Below are positions 1 through 11,394 of a DNA stretch of 64,000 nucleotides, in pieces. The DNA comes from Eonycteris spelaea (taxonomy: Eukaryota > Chordata > Mammalia > Chiroptera > Pteropodidae). Under the pieces are notes generated by a model, which searched no databases, had not been told where the DNA came from, and saw only the letters and a list, made by a program, of their open reading frames with translations. A program made the translations under genes and the position numbers. How positions within the stretch are numbered: position 1 is the first letter of the stretch; the number at the start of each line of letters is the position of its first letter. The stretch is taken from positions 7,049,501 through 7,113,500 of the forward strand of contig PUFA01000092.1 in assembly GCA_003508835.1 (NCBI GenBank), in the 5' to 3' direction.

Positions 1-275
1 CTTATCAGATATATGATTTGCAAATGTCTTCATTCATCCTGTGTTGGTTGTCCTTTGATACACAGAAGTTTTTCAGTTTTGACGTAGTTCAAATTGTCTA
101 TTTTTACTTTTTTTTTTTTGCCTGTCTTTAGTGCCACATCCAAGAAATAATTGTCAGATTAAAAGCAGGAAGAATTCCCTGTATGTTTCCTTCTAAGATT
201 TTTACAGTTTTAGCTCTTATATTTAGATCTTTCATCAAATTTGAGTTAATTCTTGTATGTGGTATAAATAGCACC
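1..275 (-). mobile_element. L1 fragment, antisense, cut by the window edge
   Basis: The text reads as the reverse complement of an L1 ORF2 region: it opens with the 'ttatcagatatatgatttgcaaat' type passage (only part quoted) and continues to 'ttgagttaattcttgtatgtgg', both standard landmarks of antisense LINE-1. The coding frames are broken, so it is an old inactive copy. Its right edge is estimated from where the resemblance stops. Confidence 0.75.
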
Positions 276-2104
276 CAACTTCAGTACATTGCCTCTAATT
301 ATGGATGCTGTAAGCCCAAGACATTTTCATTTAAATGAGCCAATGGAACCAGAAATTAACCTTGAAGAACATAAATTTATGTCACTCCCTGTTAAATATA
401 ATTTGACAACTCTGGTTAGAATTCAAAGAGACCTTTGAGTCAATTTAATGTGTTTGCCCCTGTGATGCTGATCACACACAGTAGTTTCAAAATACTTAAA
501 GTCAGTAAAAACTTTTACCAATAAGCAGTTAAAGACAATCATTGCCCTGTCACATTTCAGCTGGAGTGACTCTCTCCCCACTCTCACAACCTCTGTCCTG
601 TTTGGATTAACTGAAAGTCTTGCTGGGATGGCATGGGAATGAAAACATTGGAGGAGAAGCTGTTCTCCAGCTGCTGTTTGACACTGTCTCTAGAGAGAGA
701 GTAACAGGCAGCAAACACGTGGAGAGTCCTAAGCAGGGGCTCCTGAACCTGACCTCAGTGAGAACTTTTTGAACACTTGAATCTGGTGGAGGAGATTGAG
801 ACTAGAACTGGTGGAATCATAGGAGAATCAAGTAACAACTGGGCTTCTCTTGGGTGTGGTATCCCTATTTGAAAATGAAAAAGTGAATGAATTGCTATGT
901 CCCCCGCCCCCCCCCCCCATTGTAGTGCTGTCAGGAAAAAAGAAAGCAACTATTGAAAAATGTGAAGTTTGGGGATGAAAGGTAGTGTCTACCTCTAAAG
1001 TGCTATTAGCATCTACCATTATGTTGTACTTGACACATACAACAGGCACAGAAGTTAAGAAATTAAGATATTTTCAATTACTACAATCGAAACAAAAAGT
1101 AATATTCTAGAAGAGATTATTTTTTCCTGGGCAATTTTTTTTTTTTTTTGTCCTTGGATCCTGTGTAGTAAAACCTGTCAGTGCAATAACCATGTTACCT
1201 TCTGGCTTCAAAAATTAATGGTGTGGGTGAAAAGCATGGGCTTTTGAGAGCTGGTGCTCGCACATTTGTAGACGTTGGCAGCTTGCTGTTGAGCTAAACA
1301 AGAGAGATACTGTTGAAGACTGGAATCTCATCTGTGGCTCAAGTTTTAAGTCCTCAATCAGTAGGGTACTAATATGACCCTAATGTAGCATTGGTTAATA
1401 GTATGGGAGAGGAAATTTTTTTTTTTTTTGAAGTGATTGGGAAAAGCAATCGGTTGTTAAAGGCAGTTAAAAATAATAAAATTATGCCTTAACATTTTAT
1501 TTTCACACAAACTGTGTAATTGCACATATTTGTCAGTCCTTATTAAAGCCTATTCTGTGACTATGCTGATTTTGGGTGGTCCATGATCCACGTGTTTACA
1601 AAAGTAATGTATATAATGTATAATGCATTTGCTACAATATTCAGTTTCAGTTTCTTTATAGTGGGATGAGGACTAAAAACACTTAAGGAAAAATTTTGAG
1701 GCAGATCCTAAATTTTTACTTACCATTTTCTAATCTTTTATAATTCTCAACTATTTTGACAATAATTTTAAAAACTATTCAATTTTTCCAGGAATTATCA
1801 ATTTAGTTTCCATAGAAATGATAACTCTTTTTCTTTTCACATTCATGCATATATTAATTTGAATTATATTAATTAAGTTACATAATTACAAAACAGGTTC
1901 AAGTCATGAACAAACTTGGGAATTGACACAACTGACTCTTAATAAGTTTATCATGCAACATGTTGGAATGATTGTGTGGGGCATATTAGTGAGCAGCCTT
2001 CTAGCCACCAGCATTTGTCAGGCCATAGTATGTATGCCTTTTATAAAAGGAACGGAGAAGACCAGTTAACCTGGAAAATAAGTTAAATATTTAAACAGCC
2101 ATCT
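276..2104. other. Intergenic, no recognised gene or repeat
   Basis: I see no gene here. The stretch holds a C-rich homopolymer run at about 901-919 and T-runs near 1133-1150 and 1420-1430. The two short minus-strand open frames around 755-1049 read across the C-run and have no recognisable domain. Confidence 0.5.
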
Positions 2105-2468
2105 GTTTTGGACTGAATGTTTATATCCCCCCACCCCCAAATTCATATTTTGAAGCTCTAACTCCCTGTGTGGTTATATTTGAAATAAGGAAGTAATTAA
2201 AAGTGAGATCATGTGGTTGCAGCCTTTTCTGATAGAATTTGTGTCTTTTTAAGAAGAGACACCAGAGAGCTGGTTCACTCTCCACCATGAGAGGACACAG
2301 CAAGAAGGTGGCTGTCTGCAAGCCAGGAAGAGGGCCTCCACCAGAAACCAATCCCGCTGGACCTTGATCTGGAACTCCTAGCCCCCAGAACTGTGGGAAA
2401 ATCAATTTATGTTGTTTAAGGCACCCAGTCTTTGGTGTTTTGTTATGGAAGCCTAAACAGACTAATGC
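2105..2468 (+). mobile_element. MLT1-type LTR (ERVL-MaLR)
   Basis: The order of landmarks matches the MLT1 LTR consensus: a 'ggactgaatgttta' start, an 'aattcatattttgaagctctaac' passage (split here), 'aagaagagacaccagagag', 'ccaccatgagaggacacagcaagaag', 'ccaggaagagggcctccaccag', 'ccagaactgtgggaaaa' and a 'gttatggaagcctaaacagac' type end. It is a solitary LTR with no internal retroviral sequence next to it. The minus-strand open frame across 2121-2405 is a shadow of this repeat. Confidence 0.85.
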
Positions 2469-3040
2469 ACTATCCTTTTATATTTAATATTTGGTACTAT
2501 GTCTTTGGTCCTGAGAAACACTTACCAGCAAGGTTTGGCTGTATCAATACAAATCTATTGCCATTTCTGGAAAGCTGATTTAAAGTATAGAGCCTAAGCT
2601 AATGGATCCTGATAAACAGCATATTCAATTTTATTTCAGGTAAATATCGGAATGTTTTTATAGATCTAATTCTAGTTATGAATAATTTAATCCAGCTACT
2701 TAAATCAGCTCCTGTACTTATCAATAAAAAGTAATCAAAGATAACCCTTTACAGACTAGACAGCTTTTCTTCTTACAGTGTCTGTTAACAATAGTCTCTT
2801 GGCAGTATTATAGTTATATTATATAATTAGTATATATAATTAGTATATTAGTATAATACATTTATATATAATTAGCATATTATATAATATAGCTATAGTA
2901 ATATCATACATATGGTATACACCATATACTGTACCATATACTATACTATATAGTATACTATACATATAAATAATATACAGCTAATAGATAGCTAAGGGAA
3001 AGAGATAAAAGAATTAGGAAAAAAGTCATAAAACTGTCAT
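2469..3040. repeat. AT-rich low-complexity tract
   Basis: From about 2806 to 2985 the sequence is almost only A and T, with many short self-complementary TATA/ATAT motifs. The rest of the stretch has no recognised feature. Confidence 0.6.
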
Positions 3041-5345
3041 TATTTTCAATTTAGATGCTTTTCTACATACAAATATCTGAAGGAACCAATAGATAAATGA
3101 TTATGCAATTCGACGGCATTGCAAAACCAGGCAACAAATAGTCCAAAAATATAATTTTTAAAGATAGTTTTATAAAAAATGTTATTTATAAAAACAACAT
3201 AACATGTAAATTATCTAGAAGTAAATCTTCAAGAAGTAAAACTTTTATAAAGGAAAAAAATGTCTTTTAAAGATATTAAAGAAACAAATGTTGACAGATG
3301 GGCAATATCAATAAGACATCAGTTCTCCCTAAATCCAGAATTCGACAGACTTTTTTGATGAAAGTTAATCAGTATTACCCTAAAGTCCATATGAATGAAT
3401 ACAGAAATAAGAATTGCCAAAATAACTTTTAAGTAGGACAAGGGGACTCACTCTTTAAAATATCATGTATCTTGTAAGCTAAAGTTATAGTGAGTAGGAC
3501 AGTGTGGTTTCAGATAAAAGCTAGCACACAGATAGATTGATGGAAGGCCTGTAAACTTATATATGTAATAAGCTTGTTACGTAACAGAAGAGGCATTGCA
3601 AATCGCTGGAGATAGGGTGCTGGGATAGCTGGTTATCCATACAGAGAAAATATATTTCAATCTCTACTTCATATCATGCTCCCCCAAAAGTTGAGTTGAA
3701 TAAAATATGTAAATGTGAACAAAAAAACTTTAAAACTTTCAGGAGAAAATATAAGAAAACATCTTTATGGCCTTGGATTAGGAAAGGATGGTTTCAGGCA
3801 GGATTTAAAAACTACACATCATAAAGGATAAGATTAATAAACTAGACTGTTAAAATTAAAAACTTTTATACATCAAAAGATACCATAAATGAAATGAAGA
3901 CAAACCCCGAACTGAAGGAATTTATTATAAGGCATATATTCGAGACATAATTAGTATTTAGAACATGTAAAAATAGTCCGACAGATCAATTTTTAACAAC
4001 AACAAAAAAGACATATCTCAATTTAAAAACAAATCAAAGGGCAGAACAGAGTTTATTTCATGGAAAAAGAAACTGAATGAATAATAAATATTCAAAAGGA
4101 TATTCAATTTTATTGGTGATGGGTGATCAAGAAATACAAATTTAAAAAATGAGATTCTATATCACACCCATTGGATTGGCAAAAGTGGAAAAGTCTGACA
4201 ATACCAAGTGTTGGGCTGGATGTAAAGAAATAAGAACTTCGTACATAGCTGGAAAGAGTATTAACCTATACAGCCATTTTAGAGAGCGATTGAAAATACC
4301 TAGTGAAGTTGAAAATATGCATACTTTATGCCCAATAATTCTATCCCTAAGTCTATACTCTGAGAAATTCTCCCATATGAACTGGGAGTCACGTACAACA
4401 ATGTTCTCTGCAGCATTGTTTGAGATACCTCAGGACTAGAAATAACCCAAATATTCATTAAAAGAAAAACTGATAGTGACATAATTACAAAATAGAATAT
4501 TTCAATAAAAATGAGACTAGAACTATATCTCCCAACATGGCTGTAATAAGGAGGTTTATTCCATATATAATGGTTGATAATTGACAGCTTTGAGATTCTT
4601 ACCCCTCTTCTCTGCCTGTCCCACATGTAGGCAACTATACAAGAGGGCCAGTGAACCACTCATATACTTCGGCTCCAGTGGGAAGTTTAAACCTTACAAA
4701 CCCCCAGTCTGTGCAAAAGAACTCTTCCCTAGCCCCACCACCTTCCCAGTATGAAAGCCCAATCTATTCTTTTGGCCACACTCTTGCTTCACTTCTGGGG
4801 GTCTTCATCCCTTCTCCTGTAGTCCTCTTTTTTGCCCTTTCTGTGCAAGCAATAAACTTTATTTCATATCCATTGGTGTCTATGTGTCATTGCTCCCAGC
4901 ATCCTTATAAATTCTTGGGTGAGGGACTGCCCAGCATTCAGCAGAGATACTAGGAGCCCAAATAAAATAATACTATTCTCAAAAACGTGAAATTTAGTGG
5001 GGGGAAAAAACAGATGGCAGATAGTCACAAACAGCATGACACCATTTATGTGAAGCTTAAAAAATATGCAAAACAGTATTATATTATTTATGAATACATA
5101 CATGTTAAAGAAAGTATAAAAAACACATGTGGAATAAGAAACATCAAATTCAAGATAGTGATTACCTCTGGTGAAAGGTAACAGGAATAGGATTGGGGCA
5201 GGGTACATGGATGTTTCACATGGGTCAGTAATATTTTATTTCTTTACCTGATAATAGATACAAAGTGGTTGTTATAATACCCTCTAGACTTTTTTTTGAT
5301 GTCTGAAATATTTCATAACTTTTGAAAAGAAAGATAAAAAGGAAG
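3041..5345 (+). mobile_element. Old L1 (sense), 3' part of ORF2 and 3' UTR, interrupted
   Basis: Landmarks of the ORF2 end and 3' UTR appear in order: 'caataagacatcagttctcc', 'aggacagtgtggtttcag', 'cattggattggcaaaag' and 'atttatgtgaagcttaaaaa'. All frames are broken by stops and indels, so this is a dead copy. The element is interrupted at about 4515-4970 by different, less AT-rich sequence that looks like an LTR. The 96-residue frame at 4149-4439 is a remnant of this L1 and not a gene. Confidence 0.75.
4515..4970 (+). mobile_element. Candidate solo LTR inserted in the L1
   Basis: The block differs in composition from the L1 around it. It contains C-rich passages and an AATAAA-like signal (about 4850-4862) followed by T/G-rich sequence, which is the layout of a retroviral R/U5 region. 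L1 3' sequence resumes after it. I could not name the family, and clean TG...CA ends or target duplications are not evident. Confidence 0.4.
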
Positions 5346-5534
5346 AAATTAAAAACCTGATATTTTCACCATAGGGCATGATTTGAAAATGTACCAGTGA
5401 AACATTCCTAATAAAAATGAACATGAGTTCTGTAAGCAAGTTGTTTTTCTCTAAGAAGAGTGCCTTATAAGGTATAGACAATAGACTATGCTGAATAAGG
5501 AGAAGGAAGTGAAGATATAGGAGAAACAGGCTAT

Positions 5535-6005
5535 GTATTAGTTTTCTCTTGCTGCATGACAAATTACCACAAGGTTACAGTTTAAAACAAGGCACATTTA
5601 TTAGCTCAGTTCTGTGGATCAGAAGTCCAGGCATAGCATGACTGGATTCTCTGCGCAGGTCTCAAAGGCTGAAATCAAAGTACTGGCCAGACTGAGCTCA
5701 CATCTGGAGGCTCTGGGAAAAATTTCTCTTCCAAGCTTGTTCAGGTTGTTGGCAAAATTCAGTTCCTTGCAGTTATAAGACAGAACTTTGTCCTCTATTT
5801 AGCCAGAGGCCACTTTGAACAACCAGAGGCTACCTGCATTCCCTGGCACATGGGCCACCGCCCCCTCTCCCCATCTTTAATGGGAGCAATGGAGATTTTC
5901 TCCCTCATTAAATCTCTTTCATGTTTAAAATCTCTCCCACTACCCCTGTCTCTTACCACTAGATATGATTAGATCAGACTCACCCAGATAATCTTTCAGC
6001 TATGG
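5535..6005 (+). mobile_element. LTR-like interspersed repeat, family not assigned
   Basis: It starts with the common mammalian motif 'cttgctgcatgacaaattac' and continues with 'ttctgtggatcagaagtcca' and 'ctggaggctctgggaaaa'. Related copies occur at 11,796-12,182 and 34,850-35,265. It sits between two separate sense L1 pieces. I remember the consensus as an LTR-like element but do not trust a name. Confidence 0.6.
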
Positions 6006-8345
6006 CTGTAATATCAGATAATGTAAACTTTAAAGCAAAGTATTACCAGATATAAAGAGGGGCATTTAATAATGATAAAAGGTCAATTCAATAGAAAGAT
6101 ATAATCCTTAATGTGTATGTGCCTGATAACACACATTAAAAAGCAGGAAGTAAAAATTGACAGAAATTAAAGGATAAATAGATAAATCCACAATTGGAAT
6201 TGGAGATTTAAAAATATTTCTTTCTATAATTAATAGTACAGGCAGACAAAAAATCAATAATATATAAAATATGAATGATGTCACCTAACTGGACACTTGT
6301 AAAGCATTTATGGAATATTAGAGCCAATTATTGTGAAAGAAAAAGAACACATACTATTTCAGAACACCTAGATCATTCACCGAAATTGGCCATTGTGTAC
6401 ACTGGTGATATAGTTGTAAGCACGGATGCCTTCCAAAATTGGCCATATTCTGGTCTATAAAGCAAATCTTAACGAATTTTAAAGGACTAAAGTCATATAG
6501 AATATGTTATGTGACCACAACGGAATTAAATTAGAACAATAACAAAAAGATTATTAAAAATCTTCCCAATATTTAGAAATTAAGCAACGTATTTCTAAAT
6601 TGTCTATTGGTCAAAGAGGAAATCAGGGGAAAATTACAAATTATTTTCAATAATAATAATACAAATTAACAAAATTTATAAGATACAACTAAAGCAATGC
6701 TTAGTACAAAATGCATATGTTTAAATGCATATGTTGAAAAAGAAGTAATTGTTAAAATCAATGACCTAAGCTTCTATTTCAAGAAGCTAGAAAATAAAAG
6801 TAAATTAACTAAAAGTGTGTAAGATCTATACAAGGAAAACTAACAAACATTGCTCAAAAAAATTAAAGAGGAACTAAATAAATGGAGAGATATACGAATG
6901 GCTTAATATTATTAAGGTATCAATTCTCTCTAAATTGATCTATATAGATTTAACACAATCCTAATCTAAATTATAACCAGTTTAATTTTTTTGTGTTTAA
7001 AAATTGGTAATCTGAATCTCTAATTTATTTGTCAATGCAAAGAACCTAGACTAGCCAAAACAATTTTTTTTTTTAAAAAAAGGACCATGTTGGAAGACCT
7101 ACCCTAACAGATTTTATAGGACAGTGTGGTATTGGCACAAAGACAGACAAAGTGATCAAATAGAACTGAAGAGGGTCCAGAAATAAACCCATGTATATAT
7201 GGTCACTTGATTTACAACAAAGACACTCACATATTTGAGAGAGAAGAAATGATCTTACTAACAAGTGATGCTAGGGCATCTGGATATTCATGTGTGAAAG
7301 AAATAAAATTTGACACCATACACAAAAATCAATTCTGGGTACATTGAATGTAAACTTAAAAGCTAAAACTATGTTGAGCTAGGCAAAGTTTTTTTTTTTT
7401 TTTTTAACAGGACAAAAACAGCATTAACTATAAAATTTTTAATTGATAAATTGGTCTTTATCAATTTAAATTTTTAAATCTGCTCATTAAAAGATACTCT
7501 TTAAGAAGTGAAAAGGCACTCCAGACCCTGAAAGAACATGTTCACAATACATGAATCAGACTTGCAGCCAGAATATATGAAGGACTCTTACAATTCAATA
7601 ATAATAAGGCAAACAACCTAGTTTTTAAGAATACAAAAAATAATTCCTAAAAAAAGATATCTAAATAGCCAATAAACATAAGGAAAATATTCGCCAATGT
7701 TACTTATCAAGGAAATGTAAATTATAAACACAATGAGGTACTTTTATACACGCTGCATAGTTCTACAATTTAAAAAGAGTGGCAGTTTCTAGTGTTGGCA
7801 AAAAGTAATTGAGACTCTCATACATTGTTCTTTGGCTCTTTCCATTCCTAATTTAAAAAAAAAATGCCTTTTTCTATGACACAGCTATGTCCACAAAAGT
7901 CATGCCAGACTGTTCCTAGCATATTCATTTAAAATAGACAAAAATTAGTAACCATTCAAATAGTCATAATAAGCAGAACAAATAATAAATCATGATATAT
8001 TCATACAATGGAATGCCACTTACAACAACATGAATGAATCTGAAAAACATGTTGAGAACAAAAGAAGATAGACACGAAAGAGCACATACTGAATGATTCC
8101 ACTTATAAGAAGTTCCAGGACAGACAATGCTATTTCACTGTGATAAAAGTTAGCATAGTGGGTATCTTAGGGTTGGTTTTATTGTCTGGGAAGAATATTA
8201 TGGGAACTTTTTGTGGAAGACAGACATGTTTTACATCTTGATTAGTTACATGGTTTGTAATTGTATAATAAGTTGATGATTTGATAGCCAATATCTACTT
8301 TTACAAGATAGAAATCATTACTTCTACACAAAAAGTGATATAAAA
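6006..8345 (+). mobile_element. Old L1 (sense), ORF2 and 3' UTR, degenerate
   Basis: This begins in the endonuclease part of ORF2 (around 'gacagaaattaaaggataaa' at 6160) and runs through the C-terminal region (a 'gtggtattggcacaaagacag' type passage near 7125) to the 3' UTR ('agcacatactgaatgattcc' near 8080). Many stops and indels break the frames. It does not continue the 3041-5345 copy, because it starts again further 5' in the L1 consensus. Confidence 0.75.
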
Positions 8346-9082
8346 TGTGAAAAAGAGGGTGACAAATACATAATCGGGCTCAACAGAATATAAACCTACC
8401 CAAGCACCAAAAAAGGAACAGGAAATCGAAGAGGGAAGAGTCCTCCTGCTGAAGTCACAGGCATGTTGGGCTCAAGGTAAGCACAACAAAATAAAAACTT
8501 TTTTAAAAGAAAATAACCACTGAGGTAATAGTGAATATATATAAAAAACTTTATCATTTAATGAGAACATGGGAAAAGTAAGTACAGGGGATGTTAAACA
8601 GAAAACAAACTAAGAGAGTAGAAACAAAAAAATTTCTAATAATAGAAAAATTCTAACACAAATAGACCTATTAAAAGGCAGAAACTATCATATTTATTTA
8701 AAAAAAATAAATCTTGGAATATTGGTACATATAGGAGGCAAAATTACTAGAAAATGGCTTATAAAGGTTGAAAATAAAGATAGAGAAATAGATATACCCA
8801 GCAAGTACTAACCAAACAAGCTGATGTAGCAATATTAATATTATGATATAAAATTTAGAATTAAATGTATTAATAGGGATAAAAAGTAGCACTATAAAGA
8901 AATTAAAGGATTCAGAAGGATAGAACAATAATAAACTTCTATGTATTTTATAATAGAGCCTCAAAATGTATAAAGCAAAAAATAATAGAATTATAAAGGT
9001 AAAATGACAAAATTACATTAAGCCACTTCAAGAACATTCAGACAATTTAATTAACAAGAATAATCTAATCATAACTTAATAA
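8346..9082 (+). mobile_element. L1/HAL1-like degenerate sequence
   Basis: Very A-rich sense-strand text with weak L1-like passages, for example 'caattaacaagaataatcta'-type sequence near 9050. It may be HAL1 or another old L1 piece. No frame survives. Confidence 0.4.
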
Positions 9083-9163
9083 TTCAACCAATTTCACAGA
9101 ACTGACATTAGACCAGAGTTACCAAACATCCTGGTTTGCCCAGGTATAAAGGGTTTCTTGAGA
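9083..9163 (+). repeat. 81-bp direct repeat, copy A
   Basis: This segment recurs at 10,031-10,112 with a single one-base indel. The flanks of the two copies do not match. Part of the segment ('catcctggtttgcccaggta') resembles a known dispersed repeat motif, but the shared left portion extends beyond it. Confidence 0.9.
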
Positions 9164-10030
9164 CAAAGGATAATTGATTATCCTAATCTCTGTCCACAAT
9201 GCAATTAAAGTAGAAACTCATAAATATTTCAGTATGTATTTATAAAAGATAATTCTAGTTTTTACACAAAATCACTATACTGTTATCACACCCAAAATGA
9301 AACAATAAATCCCTATTATACACAGGATAGTATCCATGGGTAGGCTCAATATCTAATAACTTTAAATTTTTAAATTCTATCATAAATATCATAATTTTTA
9401 TAAGTTGTTTGAATCAGAACTTAAATAAAGTATAAATATTACAACTGGTAAATATTTGTTTTAAGTTACCATTTAATCAATAGGTTCTTTATATTTTCTT
9501 TTTTCCTTATAATCTATTTTAAGAAAATGTGTTGTCATAGAATTTTCTACACTTTGGATTTTGCCAATTGCTTATCTGTGGTTTAGGTCCTGTAGCTTCT
9601 ATAAACTGATAGTTGGCCTTAAAGGTTTAATTACATTCAAGTTCAATATTTTTAGCATGATTATCTCATTTATGGCAGTATCTATTAAGTTTTTAATTTC
9701 AATTACCATAATCTCATTTTAAAACATATTTGGTTCTTTTTAAAAATGTTTGATCTTTCAAAAACTAACCTCTTAATTCTTATATATATTTTCACTTTTT
9801 ATTTTACACTCCAAGTGTAAAATATATATATATTTTATATATATTCGTTTTTTATTTCTTTAAACATATTAAACAAACTTACTTAAATTTTTATGTCTAA
9901 TAATGCCAATGTTTACACTCTCTGTGGGTCTGGTTCTCCTACATCTTGCTCTTGTGTTTTGTTTCCTCATGAGCTCATGTGCCTTGGGAATGTATCTGAA
10001 GGAGTTATTTGAAGTCTGTCTTGAAAGCAG
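9164..10030. other. AT-rich spacer between the direct repeats
   Basis: About 870 bp with no gene. It includes a TATA-rich run near 9820-9845 and old repeat-like text near 9900-9970 ('ctctgtgggtctggttctcc') that I could not assign. The 64-residue frame at 9903 has no recognisable domain. Confidence 0.4.
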
Positions 10031-10112
10031 TTCAACCAATTTCACAGAACTGACATTAGACCAGAGTTACCAAACATCCTGGTTTGCCCAGGTATAAAGG
10101 GTTTTCTTGAGA
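10031..10112 (+). repeat. 81-bp direct repeat, copy B
   Basis: It matches copy A (9083-9163) over its whole length, differing by one extra T near the right end. The following sequence (from 10,113) is unrelated to what follows copy A. Confidence 0.9.
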
Positions 10113-10489
10113 ATACAAATACAATACGGAGATTCAGAACTTCAACTTCTTGAGCCACAAGTCATGAATCCAGAGGAGTGGCCCCAGGAGCTGAGTAAAA
10201 CAGGTGACATATGACAGAGGTCACTACTACACTCTCATCACAAGCCGATCACTGTGCCAGGTGACTCTCAGGAGAGGCTATAGCTCCAGAGACCTCTAAA
10301 GTCAGCTTCCTCTCTCTGTCTACGTTACAGTTTCTCATTCTTTCCTCGCTATACCCTAAGGCTCTGAAAGAATCTTCTAGAGGGTGAACAAAAAAGCAGG
10401 GGCCAAGGAATGACTATCAAGGAGAGACAGAAATGTGTACAAAAACAGTCTTGAAAGGTTATCAGATTTTCTTCGAAGTAATACCTGGA
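10113..10489. other. No recognised feature
   Basis: Balanced-composition sequence without a recognisable repeat or gene. The overlapping minus-strand frames at 10,349-10,966 are low-complexity and have no domain. Confidence 0.4.
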
Positions 10490-10656
10490 TGAGGAGAAAA
10501 TGTGTGGGAGTATAGATGAAGAAAGACAATTGTTGAAACTGGGTGATGGGGACGTGGGCATTCATCGTATTCTTCTCTCTATGTTTGTGTATGTGTATGT
10601 TTGAAGAATTTTGAAATTCTCCAAAATGAAAAGTTAAAAAAAAAATAAAAACATCG
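10490..10656 (+). mobile_element. L1M 3'-end fragment with A-rich tail
   Basis: The passage 'gaaactgggtgatggggacg' followed by a 'tttgaaattctccaaaatgaaaa' type end (split here) and an A-run is a standard 3' end of an old L1. A sister piece lies at 32,500-32,665. Confidence 0.7.
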
Positions 10657-11394
10657 ACATATGGGCTTAACAATAAATGATACAAAATAAACTAGAAGAT
10701 ATATTGGAGAAGATTGTACAGAATGCAACAGAGAGAAGGAAAAAAGGAACTTGAGAGCCCAGAGCAAGTATTCGAAGTTGGAGCATAGGACCAGGGAAAA
10801 CAGAGGGAGAAGAATGAGGGAGGGAAAAGGCAGTAAAAGGTAAGTGGTTTGGGGATTCACTTGGAAGGACTAACGTATGTTTTTGTCTTTTGAGCAGATA
10901 ATCAGGGGTTGTACTAATTCTGATTTCCTTCCTTGAAGAAAGGGGCACTATATGGTTCCCTGGCAACCACCATCACCTCAGGGAAGGTCCTAATTGGCAG
11001 GAAGGCTTGCCCCATTGTAGTGAATGCAACTTTTTGTGAAGCAAACCTGTATAACATTCTTTCCCCATTTTCAATCCCTCCACGTAATAGACTAACAGTA
11101 AATGTGAAACTAACTAAATATGCAGTGTTTTCAGATGTCCAAAGTGTTATTTTTCTTTAAAAGTAAACCAACTTTGTCATTATCATTAGGTCACAAATGT
11201 GCTATATTTTCAGTTGATTTGGGACAACTCATCTACAAAATAAGAAAAAAAATTAACCTGAAACTATCAATAGAAAATCAGAAAAAAAATCTCTAAGGAT
11301 ATGATAGACAACTGAATAATATAGGTATTATATTAAAATACACATAATTGGCAAGAAAAAGTTAGTATCTATCTCTGATAATAATATTAGTCTT
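10657..11394. other. No recognised feature
   Basis: Purine-rich sequence around 10,700-10,850 and otherwise unremarkable AT-rich DNA. No gene or repeat was recognised. Confidence 0.4.
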
